Below the pieces are notes generated by a model. The model ran no database searches, was not told the DNA's origin, and saw only the letters and a program-made list of their open reading frames with translations. A DNA stretch of 64,000 bases from Vibrio parahaemolyticus. GTDB taxonomy: Bacteria; Pseudomonadota; Gammaproteobacteria; Enterobacterales; Vibrionaceae. A program made the position numbers and the translations under genes. Below, one piece after another: positions 18,336-26,884 of the stretch; within the stretch, counting starts at the first letter, position 1; each line of letters starts with the position of its first letter. Location: the NCBI RefSeq assembly GCF_900460535.1, contig NZ_UHIL01000002.1:186001-250000 (forward strand). The letters run 5' to 3'.

Positions 18336-20189
18336 ATGTTTTTCTCAAAACGCTTTTTTCCTTACTTTGTGACGCAGTGTCTTGGCGCACTCAATGACAA
18401 CATCTACAAAAACGTTCTGTTATTGATGGTGACATACAGCCAAATTGATAACTTACCAATATCCGTTAATCTATTTGTTAATTTGGCGGCAGGCTTATTC
18501 ATCCTACCTTTCTTTCTATTCTCTGCGCATGCTGGTGCTGTCGCTGACAGCATGGACAAAGCCAAATTAATCCGACGTCTAAAGCTCATCGAGCTGGCTA
18601 TCATGTCTTGCGCAGCAACCGCTATTGCTACCCAAAGTGCTATGCTGATGCTGGTTCTGCTGTTTATGACAGGCACTCAATCGGCCTATTTTGGTCCCGT
18701 AAAATACGCCTTGCTACCACAAGCGCTCAAACCAAATGAGCTTGTTAAAGGAAATGCTTGGGTTGAAATGGGCACGTTCCTTTCGATTCTTATCGGTACG
18801 CTTAGCGCAGGCCTGCTGCTAGCCATTCCTAATGGTACCTTAATTGCTTCTTGTGTCGTGATTGCCTTGTCTTTGCTTGGGTTTATGAGCAGTGTGAATA
18901 TTCCAACGATGCCTAGCCAATCGACTGACAAAGCGAAGTTTGAACCGATTTCTGGTTTAAAAAACACGTTAAAAGTGGCAAAAAAACAGAGAGGCATTTG
19001 GATGTCTATTCTAGCCATCAGTTGGTTTTGGTTCATGGGTGCGACTTACCTGACTCAATTCCCTAACTTTGCGCGTGAACATTTGTTTGCAGACAGCACT
19101 GTCGTTTCTTTACTGTTGGCATTATTTTCCATTGGTATCGCGACAGGCTCTTGGTTGTGTGAAAAGCTCTCTTTCAACCACGTTGAGCTTGGTATTTTGC
19201 CATTCGGTATCCTTGGTCTGACAGTCTTTGGCGTCGACTTGCTATGGGCAGTCCCAAGTTATCCATCACTTCCGGTGCACTTTTATGATGTGCAAAGCTT
19301 CGTTGCTGAATCCAAACATCTGCGCGTCATGATTGACCTGTTCCTTGTTGGTGTCAGTGGAGGTGTCTTTATTGTTCCTCTTTATGCGTTCATCCAATCG
19401 CGTTCAAACAAAGGGGAATGTGCACGTGCCATTGCTGCTAATAACATCATGAATGCGTTGTTTATGGTGGTGTCTGCTTTGGTTTCGATCGTTGTACTCA
19501 GCGTACTAGAGCTTTCTATTGTGGAACTGTTTGCCATGATGGCAATAGGTAACTTCTTCGTGGCAATCTATGTCTATCGTCAAGTACCGGAATTTACACA
19601 ACGCTTTATCAGTTATTTACTCAGCCATTGTATGTATCGAGTGTCAGTAAAGGGGCGCCAACATATTCCTGAACAAGGTGCTGCGTTAATCGTGGCTAAC
19701 CATGTTAGCTATGTCGATGCGTTGATTTTGATGGGAACCTCTACTCGCCCGGTTCGTTTTGTGATGGACAAATCTATCAGCGAACTGCCTGTTCTTAAAT
19801 ATGTTTTCCGTCATGCCGGTGTTATCCCGATCTGTTCTCCACGTAAGTGTGCCGACACTTACCGTCGAGCATTTGAACAGATTGAACAAGCGCTTAACGA
19901 CGGTGAGGTTGTCTGTATCTTCCCTGAGGGTCGTTTAACGTCTAACGGTGAATTGGGTGAGTTTCGCCCTGGTGTGGAAAAAATCCTTGAACGTAATCCT
20001 GTTCCTGTCATCCCTATGGCACTAAAAGGGCTTTGGGGTTCTTTTTTCAGCCACAAAGGCGGACATGCTCTCACAAAACGACCGACTCGTTTTTGGTCAA
20101 AAGTGGATGTTGTTATCGGTGAAGTGTTAAGCCCAGCTTCTTTAAATCGTCATCAATTGCAACAACAAGTACAGGATTTACTGGGCTGA
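18336..20189 (+). CDS. MFS transporter-PlsC acyltransferase fusion
   Basis: A 617-residue inner-membrane fusion. Residues 1 to about 410 are an LplT-like major-facilitator domain (start MFFSKRFFPYFVTQCLGALN). Residues about 425-617 are a PlsC-type lysophospholipid/glycerol-3-phosphate acyltransferase with the HX4D motif in NHVSYVDA and FPEGRLTSNGELGEFRPG. This resembles an LplT-Aas fusion without the AMP-ligase domain, so it may flip and re-acylate lysophospholipids. I chose ATG 18336 because GGAG lies 5 nt upstream; a TTG at 18285 would add 17 residues. Confidence 0.88.
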   Translation: MFFSKRFFPYFVTQCLGALNDNIYKNVLLLMVTYSQIDNLPISVNLFVNLAAGLFILPFFLFSAHAGAVADSMDKAKLIRRLKLIELAIMSCAATAIATQSAMLMLVLLFMTGTQSAYFGPVKYALLPQALKPNELVKGNAWVEMGTFLSILIGTLSAGLLLAIPNGTLIASCVVIALSLLGFMSSVNIPTMPSQSTDKAKFEPISGLKNTLKVAKKQRGIWMSILAISWFWFMGATYLTQFPNFAREHLFADSTVVSLLLALFSIGIATGSWLCEKLSFNHVELGILPFGILGLTVFGVDLLWAVPSYPSLPVHFYDVQSFVAESKHLRVMIDLFLVGVSGGVFIVPLYAFIQSRSNKGECARAIAANNIMNALFMVVSALVSIVVLSVLELSIVELFAMMAIGNFFVAIYVYRQVPEFTQRFISYLLSHCMYRVSVKGRQHIPEQGAALIVANHVSYVDALILMGTSTRPVRFVMDKSISELPVLKYVFRHAGVIPICSPRKCADTYRRAFEQIEQALNDGEVVCIFPEGRLTSNGELGEFRPGVEKILERNPVPVIPMALKGLWGSFFSHKGGHALTKRPTRFWSKVDVVIGEVLSPASLNRHQLQQQVQDLLG

Positions 20190-20306
20190 TACGCTTGCTA
20201 TACCGATCAAACTTTGCAGCAAAACGTAAATATGCACTACAAAGCACAAGTAGTTCCTTGTTAATTAGAGTAGGATACCTACAACGTCATAAATCTAGGA
20301 GGTATT

Positions 20307-20924
20307 ATGAAAATCATCATCTTACATGGTCTTTATATGCATGGGCTGGTCATGCAGCCTCTTAGCCAAAAGCTGCGAAAGCTCGGATACGAAACGCAAG
20401 TGATCAGCTATAACACTGTTGCTATCGATGAGTCTTCACTGTTTGATTCTATTGACCATTCGCTTAATCCACTGACCGCAAACGTACTCGTGGGGCACAG
20501 CTTGGGAGGCTTGATGATTAAGCGCTATCTCGCCAACAGAAAGCCAACCACCAGTTTAATCTCTCATGTTGTCGCTATCGGTTCGCCTCTTAAAGGCGCG
20601 TCCATAGTAGGTCGGATTCAAGATCTCGGGTTGGGTGCAATTTTAGGCAATTCGCCACACCACGGATTAAACAAACATGATGATGCGTGGGCTTTTCCGC
20701 AAAAACTCGGCAGTATCGCAGGAACAGTGCCGATTGGTGCCCGCCCATTGTTGATCCGTAATGACAACACCATGTCGGACGGTACGGTTACCGTAGAAGA
20801 GACAAGACTGGACGGTATGCAAGATCATATCGAAGTGAAGCAAACGCATACGAGTCTGATTTACAACACCTTCGTGCCGCAGCAGATTGATCACTTTATT
20901 CGCACAGATTATTTCCGTCGATAG
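20307..20924 (+). CDS. Alpha/beta hydrolase (lipase/esterase-like)
   Basis: A 205-residue alpha/beta hydrolase without a signal peptide. LHGLYMHG is the oxyanion region, and GHSLGG places the nucleophile at Ser65. A late His (probably in QTHTSLI) and an Asp (DGTV) could complete the triad. AGGAGG lies 5 nt before the ATG. It resembles triacylglycerol lipase/esterase relatives such as PGAP1-like proteins. The substrate is unknown. Confidence 0.82.
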   Translation: MKIIILHGLYMHGLVMQPLSQKLRKLGYETQVISYNTVAIDESSLFDSIDHSLNPLTANVLVGHSLGGLMIKRYLANRKPTTSLISHVVAIGSPLKGASIVGRIQDLGLGAILGNSPHHGLNKHDDAWAFPQKLGSIAGTVPIGARPLLIRNDNTMSDGTVTVEETRLDGMQDHIEVKQTHTSLIYNTFVPQQIDHFIRTDYFRR

Positions 20925-21033
20925 CACACTTTTCCATCATACAGATGGAATCGACTTTCCAAGCTATTCAGTTCGCAGTACTATCCTAGCTCCACTTCCT
21001 CACAACTTGAATGAAGTGGCACATTTTTAATTG

Positions 21034-21164
21034 TTCTCAGGGCGGGGCGAAATTCCCCACCGGCGGTATACTTTTTCAAGTGAGCCCGCGAGCGCTCGAT
21101 TCGTCGAGGTCAGCAGATCTGGTGAGATGCCAGAGCCGACGGTTATAGTCCGGATGAAAGAGAA
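21034..21164 (+). promoter_or_regulatory. FMN riboswitch (RFN element)
   Basis: The conserved RFN core is present: TTCTCAGGGCGGGGCGAAAT, TTCCCCACCGGCGGTA, then GAGCCCGCGAGCGC, GGTCAGCAGATCTGGTGAGA and GCCGACGGTTATAGTCCGGA, closing with GAGAA that pairs with TTCTC. It lies 120 nt before ribB and represses it when FMN is plentiful. Confidence 0.97.
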
Positions 21165-21172
21165 TAAGAATA

Positions 21173-21221
21173 CACCAGTATCGCGAGTAAGATCGCGTTG
21201 AATGCTGGTGCGCTTCTTTTT
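21173..21221 (+). terminator. Hairpin and T-run after the FMN aptamer
   Basis: CACCAG/CTGGTG outer stem with an inner CGCG/CGCG stem, followed by CGCTTCTTTTTG. It is placed as an expression-platform terminator of the FMN riboswitch. Translational control of ribB is also possible. Confidence 0.55.
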
Positions 21222-21282
21222 GATCGTATTTTACGACGATCTCTCATACCGCCCTGATTCTGGTGATATTTAGGAGTTAACC

Positions 21283-21939
21283 ATGAATCAGTCATCACTA
21301 CTTGCCGAATTCGGCGACCCAATTACTCGCGTTGAAAACGCACTTATCGCTCTAAAAGAAGGCCGTGGTGTACTTCTTCTTGATGATGAAGATCGCGAAA
21401 ACGAAGGCGATATCATTTATTCAGTCGAGCACCTCACCAACGAGCAAATGGCGTTGATGATCCGCGAATGTAGCGGCATCGTTTGTTTATGTTTAACAGA
21501 CGCTCAAGCAGACAAACTGGAACTGCCTCCAATGGTGGTAAACAACAACAGCGCGAACCAAACTGCATTTACGGTTTCTATTGAAGCGAAAGTTGGCGTA
21601 ACAACGGGGGTTTCAGCAGCAGATCGCGTGACGACCATTAAAACGGCGGCAAACCCGCATGCGAAACCTGAAGATCTTGCTCGCCCGGGTCACGTATTCC
21701 CTCTTCGTGCACGTCCAGGTGGTGTAATGACTCGTCGTGGTCATACGGAAGGTACGATTGATCTGATGCAAATGGCAGGGCTTAAACCTGCTGGCGTACT
21801 GTGTGAAGTGACCAATCCAGATGGTACGATGGCAAAAGCACCAGAGATCGTTGCATTTGGTCGCCTGCACAACATGCCAGTACTGACTATCGAAGACATG
21901 GTCGCGTACCGTAATCAGTTCGATTTGAAGCTGGCATAA
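21283..21939 (+). CDS. ribB: 3,4-dihydroxy-2-butanone-4-phosphate synthase RibB
   Basis: A 218-residue stand-alone RibB, converting ribulose 5-phosphate to 3,4-dihydroxy-2-butanone 4-phosphate and formate in riboflavin synthesis. The active-site motif [12 protein letters not shown] (about residues 30-41), the [10 protein letters not shown] loop and the [11 protein letters not shown] motif are intact. No GTP cyclohydrolase II domain is attached. It is preceded by an FMN riboswitch and followed by a terminator. Confidence 0.97.
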   Translation: MNQSSLLAEFGDPITRVENALIALKEGRGVLLLDDEDRENEGDIIYSVEHLTNEQMALMIRECSGIVCLCLTDAQADKLELPPMVVNNNSANQTAFTVSIEAKVGVTTGVSAADRVTTIKTAANPHAKPEDLARPGHVFPLRARPGGVMTRRGHTEGTIDLMQMAGLKPAGVLCEVTNPDGTMAKAPEIVAFGRLHNMPVLTIEDMVAYRNQFDLKLA

Positions 21940-21955
21940 AAATTCAAAGCATATT

Positions 21956-21985
21956 AAAAAGCCGCGCATTTGTGCGGCTTTTTTT
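21956..21985 (+). terminator. Terminator after ribB
   Basis: AAAAAGCCGC-GCATTTGT-GCGGCTTTTTTT hairpin with T-run, 17 nt after the ribB stop. Confidence 0.9.
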
Positions 21986-22044
21986 GATCGATACCCTTTA
22001 CGTTTGAGTAGTTATACTTACTTCAAAACAAAAGGAACGATATC

Positions 22045-22590
22045 ATGAAAGGATTACTGAAACTCGCCGCGTACCTTGGCTTTATCTCCATGAGTTCGTT
22101 TGCTCTTGCGTCTGAGTGCCCCGACATTCTGCAAGGCAAGCAGCGAATGTTAAATTCAACAGAAGAAATTGAGCTTTGTGAAGTATTCAAAGGGAAAACA
22201 TTGCTCGTCGTAAACACTGCCAGCCAATGCGGTTTTACACCTCAATATGAGCAACTAGAAACGCTATACCAAACTTACAAAGATAAAAACTTCGCAGTCA
22301 TCGGTTTTCCCAGTAACGATTTTCGACAAGACAAAGGAAGCGAAGAAAATACCGCAAAGATCTGCTATCTCGACTACGGCGTGACGTTTCCTATGATGGC
22401 TCGAAGCTCTGTATTGGGCAACGATGCCAACCCTGTCTTTTCTGAAATCAGCACTCAAGCCGGTGTGACACCGAAGTGGAACTTTTACAAGTTTCTCATC
22501 AGTAAAGAAGGCAAAGTCATCGCCACATTTCCAAGCTCAACCTCTCCGACGAGTACTACGCTTACTAATATGATTGAGCAACAACTGTAG
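22045..22590 (+). CDS. Periplasmic glutathione peroxidase
   Basis: A 181-residue thiol peroxidase of the glutathione-peroxidase family with an N-terminal signal peptide (cleavage near ALAS-E). The catalytic NTASQCGFTPQYEQLE has Cys62 as peroxidatic residue, and a WNFYKFLI motif carries the active-site Trp/Asn. AAAGGA lies before the ATG. It reduces peroxides, probably in the periplasm with thioredoxin-like partners. It is followed 10 nt later by a membrane protein gene in the same operon. Confidence 0.92.
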   Translation: MKGLLKLAAYLGFISMSSFALASECPDILQGKQRMLNSTEEIELCEVFKGKTLLVVNTASQCGFTPQYEQLETLYQTYKDKNFAVIGFPSNDFRQDKGSEENTAKICYLDYGVTFPMMARSSVLGNDANPVFSEISTQAGVTPKWNFYKFLISKEGKVIATFPSSTSPTSTTLTNMIEQQL

Positions 22591-22600
22591 GAGTGCAGTT

Positions 22601-23047
22601 ATGGTCACGACACGTTTAACCATGTTACGCCTTGGGTACTTGGGCTTAGTGCCTTTTCTGTTCAGCTTGCTGCTTATCGTGTCTGACACCACCTTGTTTA
22701 ACCTAAGCGGCCAACAATTTTTTATTGCCTACAGCGCCGTTATCTTGAGCTTTCTATCGGGAGTGCTCTGGGGAAATGGTATCGACCATTACTACCACCG
22801 CTTGAGCCGTAATATCCTAGTTCTCAGTAATTTGTTTGTTTTGCTTGCGTGGGGTGCCTTGTTACAAGGGAATACACATTACATCGCGGCAATATTGTTG
22901 CTCGCAACCGGATACGCTGCCGTTTGGTATGCAGAAAAGCTGATACGGAATGTCGAACTGGAAGTTGATCCCAAAGGCTATCAAGGCATGAGGAATAAGC
23001 TCACCTGCGGCGTCATTTTGATGCATGGATTGGTTTTGATTGCATAA
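22601..23047 (+). CDS. DUF3429-type membrane protein
   Basis: A 148-residue inner-membrane protein with about five hydrophobic segments, matching the DUF3429 family (LGYLGLVPF start and SFLSGVLWGN). I chose ATG 22601 because TAGGAG precedes it; the longer frame from 22574 would overlap the upstream gene. It is co-transcribed with the glutathione peroxidase. Function unknown. Confidence 0.8.
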   Translation: MVTTRLTMLRLGYLGLVPFLFSLLLIVSDTTLFNLSGQQFFIAYSAVILSFLSGVLWGNGIDHYYHRLSRNILVLSNLFVLLAWGALLQGNTHYIAAILLLATGYAAVWYAEKLIRNVELEVDPKGYQGMRNKLTCGVILMHGLVLIA

Positions 23048-23200
23048 TCTGGTCTGTCCAGTACTCAGATCACAAAACCAATCAACCCATATAAAACATT
23101 GTTCATTTCGTGAATACACATACATTTTGAACACCGTTTTGTTTTAAAGTAGCGCAAACCTACATATATATGTCCGTAAACATTCACAAAGGATATGAAT

Positions 23201-23446
23201 ATGTTTTTCCGCAAACTACTGTTTAGTACTGCAATTATCAATGCGACTTCTGGCTGCGTTTCTTATCAAGCGCAACAAGCTGCCACTCAAACAGTAAACA
23301 ACACGGGCATTGTTCTCACCAATGTGGTGAAAAACACCATCGCACAACCGTGCAATGTCGCTATCACCGTTGCTAGCTTGTTTTATCCGCACGCGATATT
23401 CATGACTAGCGTACCAACTCAAGCTTGTACAACCGTACTGAGATAA
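23201..23446 (+). CDS. Small probable lipoprotein
   Basis: An 81-residue secreted protein whose N-terminus (LLFSTAIINATSGC) looks like a lipobox-type signal ending at a Cys, though NATSGC is not a standard lipobox. The rest is Thr/Val-rich with two further cysteines (QPCN, QACT). AAAGGA lies 7 nt upstream of ATG 23201; the ATG at 23195 is too close to it. Function unknown. Confidence 0.6.
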   Translation: MFFRKLLFSTAIINATSGCVSYQAQQAATQTVNNTGIVLTNVVKNTIAQPCNVAITVASLFYPHAIFMTSVPTQACTTVLR

Positions 23447-23453
23447 CGAATTC

Positions 23454-23486
23454 AAAAAAAATGGCGACCACTTGGCCGCCATTTTT
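23454..23486. terminator. Bidirectional terminator
   Basis: AAAAATGGCG/CGCCATTTTT stem flanked by A-run and T-run. It separates the small lipoprotein gene from the convergent dsbA-like gene. Confidence 0.85.
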
Positions 23487-23499
23487 CATTTCTTTTAAT

Positions 23500-24099
23500 T
23501 TATAGCGTTAGCAGATAGTTCACCAATTCGCTGTACTCGGCATAGCTACGGACTTCATTAGGAATAACGATGTACTTGTTATTCACAACGACGCCAGGAA
23601 CGCCTGTCAGAGTGCTCTCTTTGAACTGCTTATCGAAACGCTTTTGCATCGAACTAACCGCAAAGCTGTTGTACGCCGCGTCAAATTTGTTGCCATCGAC
23701 ACCGTTGTCCGTGAAGACTTTCTTTAACTCGTCTTCGTTTTTCGGTGCTTGGCGCTTTTGATGAATTTGCGCGAACATCGCAGGCACCATTTTATCTTCA
23801 ACACCTAGCGATACCATGGCTGCGTAAGATTTTGCCATTGGCACTGCCATGTCTGCGCCCATAAACGCCACGTGCACTTTTTCAAAGCGTGCTTCTTTTG
23901 GCAAAGCCGGTTTTAAGTTTTCAATCACAGATTCAAACTTATAACAGTGTGGGCAGTAAAACGAAAAAAACTCTGTAACGGTTGGTTTAGTCGCTTTCTC
24001 AACGTCTAACACTTTGTAGTGTTTACCTTCTTCAAATTGAGCAGCGTGAGCGCTGAAAGCCAGTAAAAGTGTGCTGCATAGTGCAAGTAATTTCTTCAT
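23500..24099 (-). CDS. dsbA: Periplasmic thiol:disulfide oxidoreductase, DsbA family
   Basis: A 199-residue DsbA with signal peptide (cleaved after SAHA) and thioredoxin-fold motif CPHC at residues 49-52. GVPGVVVNNKY carries the cis-Pro loop. It oxidises cysteines in exported proteins. AAGGA sits 8 nt before ATG 24099, so I reject the longer start at 24120. Whether it is the housekeeping DsbA or a paralogue cannot be settled without the rest of the genome. Confidence 0.9.
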   Translation of the reverse strand: MKKLLALCSTLLLAFSAHAAQFEEGKHYKVLDVEKATKPTVTEFFSFYCPHCYKFESVIENLKPALPKEARFEKVHVAFMGADMAVPMAKSYAAMVSLGVEDKMVPAMFAQIHQKRQAPKNEDELKKVFTDNGVDGNKFDAAYNSFAVSSMQKRFDKQFKESTLTGVPGVVVNNKYIVIPNEVRSYAEYSELVNYLLTL

Positions 24100-24181
24100 T
24101 GTTTGTTTTCCTTCGGGCACAACAGTGCCGTTTAAAATATAGCTAAGAGCCAGCTAGTGCTGGAGATAAATAAAGAAGAAA

Positions 24182-24556
24182 TCAAACAATCGGAGGTCGG
24201 TAAGGCTTATAAACCACAACCACGGCTTTTTCAGTAGGAGGCTTATCAATAAGCGCCAAGCTGTAAGGCAGTAGCATCAAGCCATTTTGCGACAAAGTCG
24301 TGGGAATTTTCACAATGCAAGAAGAGCTGCAACTGGTGTGCGACTTTTGCCCTTTTTCCATCATGTGTTCTTTGTGGTGCGGCTCAACACAATCTGTATT
24401 TACGCCGAGTTTTTCTTGAAGTGCAGTTTGCTGCATGGGAAAGCTTTGTGCTTCTATTGATGCTGTCGATGCTTGAACGCTCGATGAAACACTGGTTAGC
24501 AGCATAGCCACCAAACAAACCAGAGTAGTCATCAATGTACGATTCAACTTCAACAT
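24182..24556 (-). CDS. Exported Cys/His-containing hypothetical protein
   Basis: A 124-residue protein with a signal peptide (LMTTLVCLVAMLLTSVSSSV) and a mature region containing four Cys and a His-rich segment (CVEPHHKEHMM...SHTSCSSSC), suggesting metal or disulfide chemistry. GAAGAA precedes ATG 24556. It is located just upstream of the dsbA-like gene on the same strand, which may supply its disulfides. The family is not recognised. Confidence 0.6.
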   Translation of the reverse strand: MLKLNRTLMTTLVCLVAMLLTSVSSSVQASTASIEAQSFPMQQTALQEKLGVNTDCVEPHHKEHMMEKGQKSHTSCSSSCIVKIPTTLSQNGLMLLPYSLALIDKPPTEKAVVVVYKPYRPPIV

Positions 24557-24738
24557 ATCAATTTCTTCACAACACACTGATTTTCATCATACAGAAAGAT
24601 CATATTCATACAAGTTTGAAGCACGAAGAGTACACGGTTATTTCACGAGCTATACCAGCATGAATCCGATAACGCTTGAAATACTTATGAAACACGAGTA
24701 ATAGTTAGAGCAGTTTTTGTACTAACAAGGAAAGATTC

Positions 24739-25035
24739 ATGCTTAAAAAGAGATTTTTCAAAACTAAAGATGAAGTTGAAGTCACTTTTGAACTCGATAA
24801 AAACCAATGGGAATCCATTAAAATCGCTGGAGATTTTAATGACTGGCAACCAGAGCCAATGAAACTGGTGAAAAAAAGCGGCCAATTTAAGTTCAAAACA
24901 CGTCTACCCAAAGAGCAACACATCCAATTTCGTTATCTCCTCGATGAAGTTGAATGGGAGAATGATCCTCAAGCAGATGCTTACGTTCCAAATGGCTTTG
25001 GTAGCGACAACAGCGTTGTTTTCACCGTTGAATAA
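24739..25035 (+). CDS. CBM48 glycogen-binding domain protein
   Basis: A 98-residue stand-alone carbohydrate-binding module of the AMPK/isoamylase N-terminal type (CBM48). The sequence VEVTFELDKNQ, IAGDFNDWQPEPM, FKTRLPKEQHIQFRYLLD and WENDPQADAYVPNGFGSDNS follows the usual beta-sandwich with its conserved Trp residues. It likely binds glycogen or another alpha-glucan. There is no catalytic domain and no obvious operon partner. AAGGA lies before the ATG. Confidence 0.88.
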   Translation: MLKKRFFKTKDEVEVTFELDKNQWESIKIAGDFNDWQPEPMKLVKKSGQFKFKTRLPKEQHIQFRYLLDEVEWENDPQADAYVPNGFGSDNSVVFTVE

Positions 25036-25099
25036 GTGGTAACTTTGATGGGTTGATTAGTGCGGATTTCACCGTAGTAACAGCGCATTATTCTCACTT

Positions 25100-25123
25100 A
25101 AGGCGCACGAGTTGCGCCTTTTT
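25100..25123 (+). terminator. Terminator after the CBM48 gene
   Basis: AAGGCGCA-CGAGT-TGCGCCTT stem-loop followed by TTTT. Confidence 0.85.
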
Positions 25124-25274
25124 CCTACCAATAAGACAAACTCAAGCAGCAATTATTGTTGCTAATGAACAACAGTGTTTTACCTAAAGTGATATATATC
25201 AACAAAAGTTATTTCCTTAGTATGAGTTCATCGCAGCAGACCGCTGCTTTCAACGAAAACTGAGGAAGTAACAA

Positions 25275-25994
25275 ATGAAAAAACTGGTTGTTATTACTGG
25301 TGCAAGTTCAGGTATTGGTGAAGCTATCGCACGTCGTTTTAGTGAAGAAGGCCACCCTCTCCTTCTTGTGGCTCGTCGCGTAGAACGTTTAGAAGCACTC
25401 AATTTACCAAACACCTTATGTGAAAAAGTCGATGTCACTGACCAAGCGAGTTTGATAACAGCGATTGAAAAAGCAGAAGCTCAATTTGGTCCAGCTGACG
25501 TGCTAGTCAACAATGCGGGTGTAATGTTGCTTGGTCAGATCGACACGCAGGACGCCGCTGAATGGAAGCGTATGTTCGACGTTAACGTGCTTGGTTTGCT
25601 TAATGGTATGCACTCCGTACTTGCATCAATGAAAGCGCGCAATAGTGGCACAATAATCAACATCAGCTCTATTGCAGGTAAAAAGACGTTCCCTGACCAC
25701 GCTGCATATTGTGGGACTAAGTTCGCAGTTCATGCAATTTCAGAAAATGTGCGCGAAGAAGTGGCCGCATCAAATGTGCGTGTTACGACTATTGCACCGG
25801 GCGCAGTAGAGACGGAACTGCTTTCTCACACCACTTCACAAGACATTAAAGATGGATACGATGCTTGGAAAGTGGATATGGGTGGTGTACTCGCCGCAGA
25901 CGATGTCGCGCGTGCAGTAATGTTCGCTTACCAACAACCACAAAATGTCTGTATCCGAGAAATTGCGCTCGCGCCGACCAAGCAGCAACCATAA
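25275..25994 (+). CDS. Short-chain dehydrogenase/reductase (YdfG-like)
   Basis: A 239-residue classical SDR with the cofactor motif TGASSGIG (residues 8-15), NNAG, the catalytic Ser in NISSIAG and the YxxxK motif YCGTK. ARRVER after beta-2 favours NADP(H). Closest in layout to 3-hydroxy acid/serine dehydrogenase YdfG-type enzymes; the substrate is unproven. GAGGAAG lies before the ATG. Confidence 0.88.
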   Translation: MKKLVVITGASSGIGEAIARRFSEEGHPLLLVARRVERLEALNLPNTLCEKVDVTDQASLITAIEKAEAQFGPADVLVNNAGVMLLGQIDTQDAAEWKRMFDVNVLGLLNGMHSVLASMKARNSGTIINISSIAGKKTFPDHAAYCGTKFAVHAISENVREEVAASNVRVTTIAPGAVETELLSHTTSQDIKDGYDAWKVDMGGVLAADDVARAVMFAYQQPQNVCIREIALAPTKQQP

Positions 25995-26023
25995 TCTGGT
26001 GACAACTTAATTTCCCATATACT

Positions 26024-26065
26024 AAGCAAACGATTTGTTCTATATCAAAACGTTTGCTTTTTTTA
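26024..26065 (+). terminator. Terminator after the SDR gene
   Basis: AAGCAAACG/CGTTTGCTT 9-bp stem with an 18-nt loop, then a T-run. The palindromic arms also resemble a PurR half-site, but the T-run favours termination. Confidence 0.7.
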
Positions 26066-26170
26066 TATTATTAACTCATCGGATAACCTTATTCTTTACA
26101 AGCTTTATTTGAAATAACTCGCAAATTTGTTTAACTTTCAGTGATATCAAATACAGCACACATCACTTAC

Positions 26171-26884
26171 ATGAACGAACAAGAAATCAAGCCATCCCTT
26201 ATCATTGTCGAAGACGATCCAAAACTACAAGATATGCTCGGTGAGTACTTTGTAGAACAAGGCTTCGACGTCCGCTGTATTGATAACGGCACCGACGCGC
26301 CGAACGCTATTTTAGACACTCAACCCGATTTGGTTTTGTTAGATTTGATGCTGCCGGGCCAAGACGGTTTGAGCGTTTGTCGTCAAATCCGCGAATGTTA
26401 CAAAGGCAAAGTTCTGATGCTTACCGCAAGCGATGATGATTTTGATCACGTCGCTGCGCTTGAAATTGGTGCCGATGACTTTGTCACGAAACCTATCAAA
26501 CCGCGCGTGTTACTTGCTCGTATCCGTATGTTATTGCGCAGGAAAGAAAGCACCGCTCCAGCGCCAGAAAACGGCTTACAAATTGGCGTGTTGTGTTTAA
26601 ACCGACTACGTAAATCTTGTACTATGAACCAACAGCCTGTCGCATTAACCGACGGTGAGTTTGACTTGCTGTGGGTACTCGCCACTCATGCCGAGAAAAC
26701 CTTGTCGCGTGAATGGCTCACCAAAACGTTACGCGGGATTGAGTACGACGGTACAGATAGAACCATTGACAACCGCATCGTAACACTTAGAAAGAAATTG
26801 GGTGACGCGTCTTGCTCACCTCAAAAAATCATTACGGTACGCGGCAAAGGCTACCTACTAATGCCGGATGCATGGAACGCATAA
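26171..26884 (+). CDS. OmpR-family response regulator (RstA-like)
   Basis: A 237-residue regulator: receiver domain residues about 9-120 with phospho-acceptor Asp58 in LVLLDLMLPGQDG, acidic pair EDD, Thr in LTAS and Lys in TKPIKP. An OmpR-type winged helix (about 140-235) follows, ending KIITVRGKGYLL. ATG 26171 gives normal length; a GTG at 26141 would add 10 residues. The gene abuts its cognate kinase. Confidence 0.93.
   Translation: MNEQEIKPSLIIVEDDPKLQDMLGEYFVEQGFDVRCIDNGTDAPNAILDTQPDLVLLDLMLPGQDGLSVCRQIRECYKGKVLMLTASDDDFDHVAALEIGADDFVTKPIKPRVLLARIRMLLRRKESTAPAPENGLQIGVLCLNRLRKSCTMNQQPVALTDGEFDLLWVLATHAEKTLSREWLTKTLRGIEYDGTDRTIDNRIVTLRKKLGDASCSPQKIITVRGKGYLLMPDAWNA

Noticed and set aside
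26024..26065. PurR-like palindrome AAGCAAACG...CGTTTGCTT
   Set aside because: The arms are separated by an 18-nt loop and followed by a T-run, so it is a terminator, not a 16-bp operator.
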